Shown here: one piece after another, positions 59,847-64,000 of the stretch | Numbering within the stretch: the stretch's first letter is position 1 | Layout of the letters: every line of letters starts with the position of its first letter | Assembly: GCF_000336915.1 (NCBI RefSeq) | Contig: NZ_AOMD01000002.1 | Span: forward strand, 7,413 to 71,412 | Reading direction: 5' to 3' | Source: Halococcus saccharolyticus DSM 5350 | Lineage (GTDB): Archaea; Halobacteriota; Halobacteria; Halobacteriales; Halococcaceae | Length of the DNA: 64,000 nt | Notes under the pieces: model-generated | The model's input: the letters and a program-made list of their open reading frames with translations, nothing else | Told to the model about the DNA's origin: nothing | Database searches by the model: none | Made by a program: the position numbers and the translations under genes

Positions 59847-61103
59847 ATGAGAGTTGGATTCGAGGGCGAAATCGAGCGCGTGCGAGTCGCGGTGTGGCTC
59901 GCTACGGCCGTTCTTGCCGCCGCGATCGCGTACGTCGCGTGGCGGTACGTGGGAACGGTTGTGCTCGGTGTGTTCGTCTACTACGTGACGCGACCGGTGT
60001 TCCAGCGCCTCGATGCGCGCCTCGGATCGCGGACGCTCGCTGTCGTGACCGCGCTCGTCACCGTCTCGTTGCCGGCCCTCGGCCTTGTAGCGTGGACGCT
60101 CGTGATCGCTGTCGGACAGTTTTCGCGGGCTTTCGGTGCGGACGTGCCCGTCGAGCTCGACGGACTACTGGGGCCGTACGCCAGCGCAACGACCATCACG
60201 AGCGGGCTCGAAGCGACGCTGCGCCGCGTGCTGAACGACCCGCGTCAACTGCTCGCGCTCGATCTGGAGCGGTTTCTCGCGCCCGTGATCGACGCCGTGG
60301 CTGCGTCGTTCGGCACGCTGGTCAACGTGGGTCTCCACCTGTTCATCACGCTCGTCATCGCCTTCTACCTGCTTCGTGACGACTACCGTATCGCCCAGTG
60401 GGGCCGGAGCACGTTCGTGAGCGAGGGCGGCGTCACCGAGGCGTATCTCTCGGCGATGGATCGCGACCTCAAGAACGTCTACTTCGGGAACGTCCTGAAC
60501 GCGCTCGCGACCGGTATCCTCGGCGTCGTGGTGTACGTCACGCTCAACCTCTTCGCTCCCGAAACCGTTCGGGTCCCTGAACCGGTGCTCGTCGGGCTGT
60601 TGGTCGGGGTGGGAAGCCTCGTGCCTCTCATCGGAATGAAGATCGTCTGGGTGCCGCTTGCGGTGGTGCTGTTCGTCGACGCGCTCGTCACCGACCCGGA
60701 GACGCTCTGGTTCCCGACCGCGTTCGCGCTGGTGTCGGTGGCGATCGTCGACTACATCCCGGATCAACTGCTTCGTCCGTACGTCAGCGGCCGATCGCTC
60801 CACGTCGGCCTCGTGATGTTGGCCTACACGTTCGGCCCGCTGCTCTTCGGCTGGTACGGCATCTTCCTCGGCCCGCTGATCCTCGTCGTCGTGTTCGAGT
60901 TCGCCCGCACGCTGTTCCCGTGGGTCACCGCTGGCGACCGCTCGGCGAGTACTGAGTCGGTTCCTTCGGCCGTGGACGACCAGTCGGCGGAGGAAGAGTC
61001 GAACGCGCCAGAGTCCGGATCGACAGCTCCGGCTGGTGAGTCTGACGACATCGGTGGAACGGATGGAACCGTCGGAAACGGGGGCGCAGCGCGGGACGAG
61101 TAG
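59847..61103 (+). CDS. AI-2E family permease-like membrane protein
   Basis: A 418-residue membrane protein of the AI-2E/PerM family. About eight helices are seen, with a large loop between helices 3 and 4 (residues 90-160) and the GSLVPLIGMKIVWVPLAV and GIFLGPLILVVVFEFAR family segments. The last 55 residues are acidic and disordered. ATG 59847 is used; the frame is open to 59661. A TATA-like CATATAATTAA lies at 59803-59813. Family members export diverse small molecules or Na+. Confidence 0.8.
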   Translation: MRVGFEGEIERVRVAVWLATAVLAAAIAYVAWRYVGTVVLGVFVYYVTRPVFQRLDARLGSRTLAVVTALVTVSLPALGLVAWTLVIAVGQFSRAFGADVPVELDGLLGPYASATTITSGLEATLRRVLNDPRQLLALDLERFLAPVIDAVAASFGTLVNVGLHLFITLVIAFYLLRDDYRIAQWGRSTFVSEGGVTEAYLSAMDRDLKNVYFGNVLNALATGILGVVVYVTLNLFAPETVRVPEPVLVGLLVGVGSLVPLIGMKIVWVPLAVVLFVDALVTDPETLWFPTAFALVSVAIVDYIPDQLLRPYVSGRSLHVGLVMLAYTFGPLLFGWYGIFLGPLILVVVFEFARTLFPWVTAGDRSASTESVPSAVDDQSAEEESNAPESGSTAPAGESDDIGGTDGTVGNGGAARDE

Positions 61104-61130
61104 CGCCCACCGAACGGAATCGAACCGCGT

Positions 61131-61628
61131 TCAGGCGACGACGTCGTCGGCGGCGAACGCTTCGCGGAGTTTGTCCTCGTCCTCGGGCGAGAGGTTCGTC
61201 CGGAGCACAGTTGGATTGTACGACTGGATCTCGTCGATGACACGATCCGTCTGGGCGTCGGTCACGAGGAGGAACAGCGCGGAGTGGCCTGGCTCGATCG
61301 TGTCGCCGACCTCCTTGATGAAGTCATCGTCTACCCCGATGTCCGCGAACCGGCCCGAGAGCGCGCCGGTGACGGCACCGACCGCCATCCCGAGGATCGG
61401 TGCGAAGAAGATGAGCCCGATCAGGAGGCCCCAGAAACTCCCGCCGAGCGCGCCAGCGCCGACGAGGCTCTGAGCCTGCTTGACCTTCGGCTTGCCGTCG
61501 CCCTCCCGGACGACGACCGCCGCGTCACCCAGCGTGATGAGCTCCTGTTTCTGGAGCTCGTTCAGCTTGTCTCTGACGTTCAGTGCGCCGTCTTCGTTGT
61601 CGAACGCGAGGACGATTAGTTCCTGCAT
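61131..61628 (-). CDS. DUF1269 family protein
   Basis: A 165-residue protein of the DUF1269 family. An N-terminal ferredoxin-like part (MQELIVLAFDNEDGALNVRD) and a KVKQAQSLVGAGALGGSFWG segment lead to two hydrophobic helices (near 60-95), then a charged domain. It is often annotated as membrane or stress related without known function. A TATA box at 61650-61656 (GTCTTAA on the minus strand) supports ATG 61628. Confidence 0.85.
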   Translation of the reverse strand: MQELIVLAFDNEDGALNVRDKLNELQKQELITLGDAAVVVREGDGKPKVKQAQSLVGAGALGGSFWGLLIGLIFFAPILGMAVGAVTGALSGRFADIGVDDDFIKEVGDTIEPGHSALFLLVTDAQTDRVIDEIQSYNPTVLRTNLSPEDEDKLREAFAADDVVA

Positions 61629-61674
61629 TGGCGTCCGGCAGTTCGTTCGATTAAGACACACTTAATGATAGTTA

Positions 61675-61722
61675 CCACATTGATGCTTCGAATCTGTCTA
61701 GTCATTAACACCCACATTGATG
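61675..61722. repeat. 11-base direct repeats in promoter region
   Basis: CCACATTGATG occurs at 61675-61685 and 61712-61722, 37 bases apart start to start, in an AT-rich stretch that also holds TCTAGTCATTAAC (61697-61709). They lie upstream of the DUF1269 gene on one side and the membrane-protein pair on the other. Confidence 0.5.
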
Positions 61723-61871
61723 TACCTCTCGCAACTATTGTCTACCGATGATTACAGTGAATACGAGCAGCTCTCCGTGGCCATGACGATCGCAACACAG
61801 CGACCGTCACGATCGCCGCCGTGGACGGCGAGCCACGAGCAGCCGTTCCGCGACTCCACGGAGCGTCTCGA

Positions 61872-62474
61872 ATGAGTCAGCGACTGCCCGAGGAGTGGTT
61901 CATCGCGGACGCACGCACGAACGCCGCCATCGCGTGGCTGTTCGGGGCGGTCATCGCGGTGGCTGCCGTCGGGAACCTCCTCGCCGGGGAGCTGGTGACG
62001 GCGGTCGGCGCGGGCGTCGCGGTCGCGGTCGCCGCCGTTCCTGCGTGGGTCGGACGGTCGTGGCAGCGCACGATCCCGTGGCCGCTACTTGCGCTCACCG
62101 TACTTCCGTTCGCGCTGAGCGCCTTCGAGTTGACGTTCGTGGCCGATCTCGTCCGGGGAGTCGCGGTCGCCACGCTCGCGCTGCTCGTGGTTGTTTGCCT
62201 TCAGTTGACCACGACGGTGCGGATGACGCCAGGCTTCGCGATCTGGTTCGCGGTGATCGCGACCCTCGGCATCGCCGGGATCTGGGCCTTCGGCTCGTGG
62301 GTCTCGGCGGAGTACCTCGGGACGGCCTTCTTCGAGACGAACACGGAGCTCATGCTCTTTTTCCTCACGACGTTCGTCGCCGGGTTGGTTGCGGCCGGCG
62401 TGTTCGTGTGGTACTTCCGACGGCGGCTGCGTGAGAACGCTCGGACACGGTCGACTACCGGGGGTGTGGCGTGA
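61872..62474 (+). CDS. Polytopic membrane protein of unknown function
   Basis: A 200-residue protein with about six hydrophobic segments and a charged C-terminal tail (RRRLRENARTRS). ATG 61872 starts MSQRLPEEWFIADAR. Its stop overlaps the GTG of the next membrane gene by four bases. The pair is probably one unit. No named family is recognised. Confidence 0.65.
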   Translation: MSQRLPEEWFIADARTNAAIAWLFGAVIAVAAVGNLLAGELVTAVGAGVAVAVAAVPAWVGRSWQRTIPWPLLALTVLPFALSAFELTFVADLVRGVAVATLALLVVVCLQLTTTVRMTPGFAIWFAVIATLGIAGIWAFGSWVSAEYLGTAFFETNTELMLFFLTTFVAGLVAAGVFVWYFRRRLRENARTRSTTGGVA

Positions 62475-63136
62475 ACATCCGTCGTCGGCTCGGGATCTCG
62501 CCCGCACGCCAGGCCCAACTGGTGCGAGTGATGCAGCTGATCCTGGCGGCGACCGTCGCGCTCGCCGTGCTCTACGGCGAGGTCGGAATTATCACGAACG
62601 CCGGGATCGCGCTCTTGGTCACGTTCCTCCCGGCGCTGCTCGAACGTCGGTACACGCTCACGATGGATGTCGGGATCGTGCTCTGGATCACGACAGCGAT
62701 GTTTCTGCACGCAATCGGCACGGTCCCGCTGCCGTTTTTCGACTTCTCCAGCGCGTACAGCTCGCTCTGGTGGTACGATCACGTCACCCACGCGCTGTCG
62801 TCCTCGCTGGTCGCCGGGGTAGCCTACGCGACGACGAGGGCGCTCGAAGAACACACCGAATACATCTCCATGCCGCCGGCGTTCACGTTCGTCTATCTCC
62901 TCCTCTTCATCGTCGCGTTCGGCGTGGTCTGGGAACTGCTGGAGTTCCTGATCGCCGAGTCCGCAGCCGCCTTCGGCACCGCGCAGGTCCTCACCCAGTA
63001 CGGGTTGGAGGACACCGTACTCGATCTGTTCTATGACGTGCTCGGCGGCGTCCTCGTCGCGATCTTCGCGACGGCCCATCTCACGGATATCTCCGATCAG
63101 ATCGCCGCACGGCTCGACGCGCGCCAGGCACGATAG
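62471..63136 (+). CDS. Membrane protein, DUF2238-like
   Basis: A 221-residue protein with about six helices. The WWYDHVTHALSSSLVAG segment with Asp-x-x-x-His and YLLLFIVAFGVVWELLEF near the C-terminus resemble DUF2238/YjdF-type membrane proteins. That assignment is by eye. GTG 62471 overlaps the previous stop. Function unknown. Confidence 0.65.
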   Translation: MNIRRRLGISPARQAQLVRVMQLILAATVALAVLYGEVGIITNAGIALLVTFLPALLERRYTLTMDVGIVLWITTAMFLHAIGTVPLPFFDFSSAYSSLWWYDHVTHALSSSLVAGVAYATTRALEEHTEYISMPPAFTFVYLLLFIVAFGVVWELLEFLIAESAAAFGTAQVLTQYGLEDTVLDLFYDVLGGVLVAIFATAHLTDISDQIAARLDARQAR

Positions 63137-63142
63137 GACGAC

Positions 63143-63162
63143 GGCATATTCGTGGGATATGC
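63143..63162. promoter_or_regulatory. Short palindrome between membrane pair and ZIP gene
   Basis: GCATAT (63143-63148) and ATATGC (63157-63162) form an inverted repeat with an 8-base spacer. It lies in the 190-base gap before the ZIP-like gene and could be an operator or a terminator of the upstream unit. Confidence 0.35.
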
Positions 63163-63326
63163 AATGACAGAGTTCGTACTCGGAACGGGCGACGCGCATT
63201 TTCTGCCCTCGCGCGACTGGGTACTGAGAGGGGCAGGTCGCCACCTACCGTTGGTCTTGATGGGTCCCGACTGCGGTCCGGTGGTAGCCCAAAGAACCGT
63301 GAACGACGAACGCGACACTATCGCGC

Positions 63327-64000
63327 ATGACTCTCGTCCTCGTCATCGCCGCCGTCGTCGCGGGTGGCTCGCTCACCGCAGGAGCCGCCCTCGGACTGGT
63401 CTGGACGCCACCCAAGCGCGTCCTGGCGATCGTGCTCGCGTTCGCCAGCGGGGCGTTCATCACTGCGCTCGCGACGGACCTGTTCGTCGAGTCCGTGGAG
63501 ACCGCGGGGTTCGTCCTCCCAGCGGCGAGCCTACTGGCTGGCGCGATCACCTACGTCGTCGCCATCCTGCTCGTCGAGCGCTCGGGCCGCGGTGGGGAGG
63601 GAACCACGCTGTTTCTCGGCTCGCTGTTCGACGGCGTTCCCGAGAGCGTCGCCCTCGGGATCACGTTCGTCGGCGACGCCGGCACGCTCCCGCTGTTCGC
63701 GGCCATCGTGATCAACAACGTTCCCGAGGGGATCGGCGGGGCCTCGGACATGCACTCGGGTGGCTTCTCGACCACCGCGATCCTCGTTCTTTGGACCGCA
63801 ACCGGGATCGTACTCTCGCTCACCGTCGTCGCCGGCAGCGTCCTCCTCCGCGGAGCGTCGCCGGCAGCGCTCGCGGTGATCCGGTCGTTCGCCGGCGGTG
63901 CCGTCCTCGCCACGCTCGCCGATGCCACGATGCCCGAGGCGTTCGACGAGGGCGGCCCAGCAGTCGCGATCGCTACCGCGGTCGGATTCCTCCTGACGTT
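63327..64000 (+). CDS. ZIP-family metal transporter-like protein (3' end missing)
   Basis: At least 224 residues, cut by the window end. Hydrophobic helices include GSLFDGVPESVALG and INNVPEGIGGASDM, the pattern of ZIP helices IV and V where Asp/Asn and Pro-Glu replace the usual His-rich metal ligands of helix IV and V (HxxPEG type). ATG 63327 starts MTLVLVIAAVVAGG. Zinc or another divalent metal is the probable substrate. The gene continues beyond 64000. Confidence 0.75.
   Translation, partial: MTLVLVIAAVVAGGSLTAGAALGLVWTPPKRVLAIVLAFASGAFITALATDLFVESVETAGFVLPAASLLAGAITYVVAILLVERSGRGGEGTTLFLGSLFDGVPESVALGITFVGDAGTLPLFAAIVINNVPEGIGGASDMHSGGFSTTAILVLWTATGIVLSLTVVAGSVLLRGASPAALAVIRSFAGGAVLATLADATMPEAFDEGGPAVAIATAVGFLLT

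Overview
The window is a high-GC, acidic-proteome haloarchaeal chromosome segment. Support comes from a Bat-type HTH regulator, haloarchaeal small zinc-finger and DUF1508 proteins, an L21e-RpoF-DUF655-RsmA ribosomal block, aEF-1beta, archaeal NAC, TIGR00341, DUF1269 and DUF2182 proteins, Tat lipoproteins, and many TATA boxes centred about 27 bases before an ATG (leaderless transcripts). A genus cannot be proven from sequence alone; a Halococcus-like organism is an inference. Bases 11-29 are an exact Tn5/Nextera mosaic end, so the left edge is a contig end carrying residual library adapter, and genomic sequence probably starts near base 30.

Layout. 0-9.7 kb: Na+/solute symporter, lipoprotein, PH-domain membrane pair, UppP-like phosphatase, O-antigen-ligase-like protein, a decayed thiolase and a PaaK-type CoA ligase. 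9.9-17.5 kb: CopA copper ATPase with a leftover CopA C-terminal fragment behind it, a MaoC dehydratase, a decayed auxin-efflux-type carrier, a HerA/DUF87-type ATPase, a MATE exporter and a CopZ-like protein. 17.6-29.9 kb: a long run of minus-strand genes: K+ channel, two paralogous beta-propeller proteins (one cytosolic, one Tat lipoprotein), PadR regulator, a solitary haem-copper oxidase subunit I, an MFS protein, a YHS/TRASH-containing permease and a TIGR00341 membrane protein. A tRNA 3'-half remnant lies in this run. 30-33.4 kb: sparse region with palindromes, then an HMA-DUF2182-small membrane protein unit. 33.5-45 kb: housekeeping block (NAC, TrmI, TFS-like, RsmA, DUF655, RpoF, L21e, EF-1beta), with a pair of inverted intergenic repeats flanking the TFS-like and MFS genes. 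45-47.2 kb: two Tat-exported ferritin-like paralogues sharing a 21-bp upstream element.

48-59 kb is the most interesting part: a one-carbon island holding a DmdA-like GcvT-family methyltransferase, FolD, PabA/PabB (folate precursor), formate-THF ligase, a cupin, a MetF-like reductase and an FAD-GcvT fusion of the dimethylglycine/sarcosine dehydrogenase type. Read together, the genes would strip methyl groups from methylated osmolytes on to tetrahydrofolate and oxidise them to formate with ATP recovery. The order of reactions and substrates is inference.

59-64 kb: a TIGR00341 pseudogene with an in-frame stop, an AI-2E family permease, a DUF1269 protein, two membrane proteins and a ZIP-like transporter cut by the window end.
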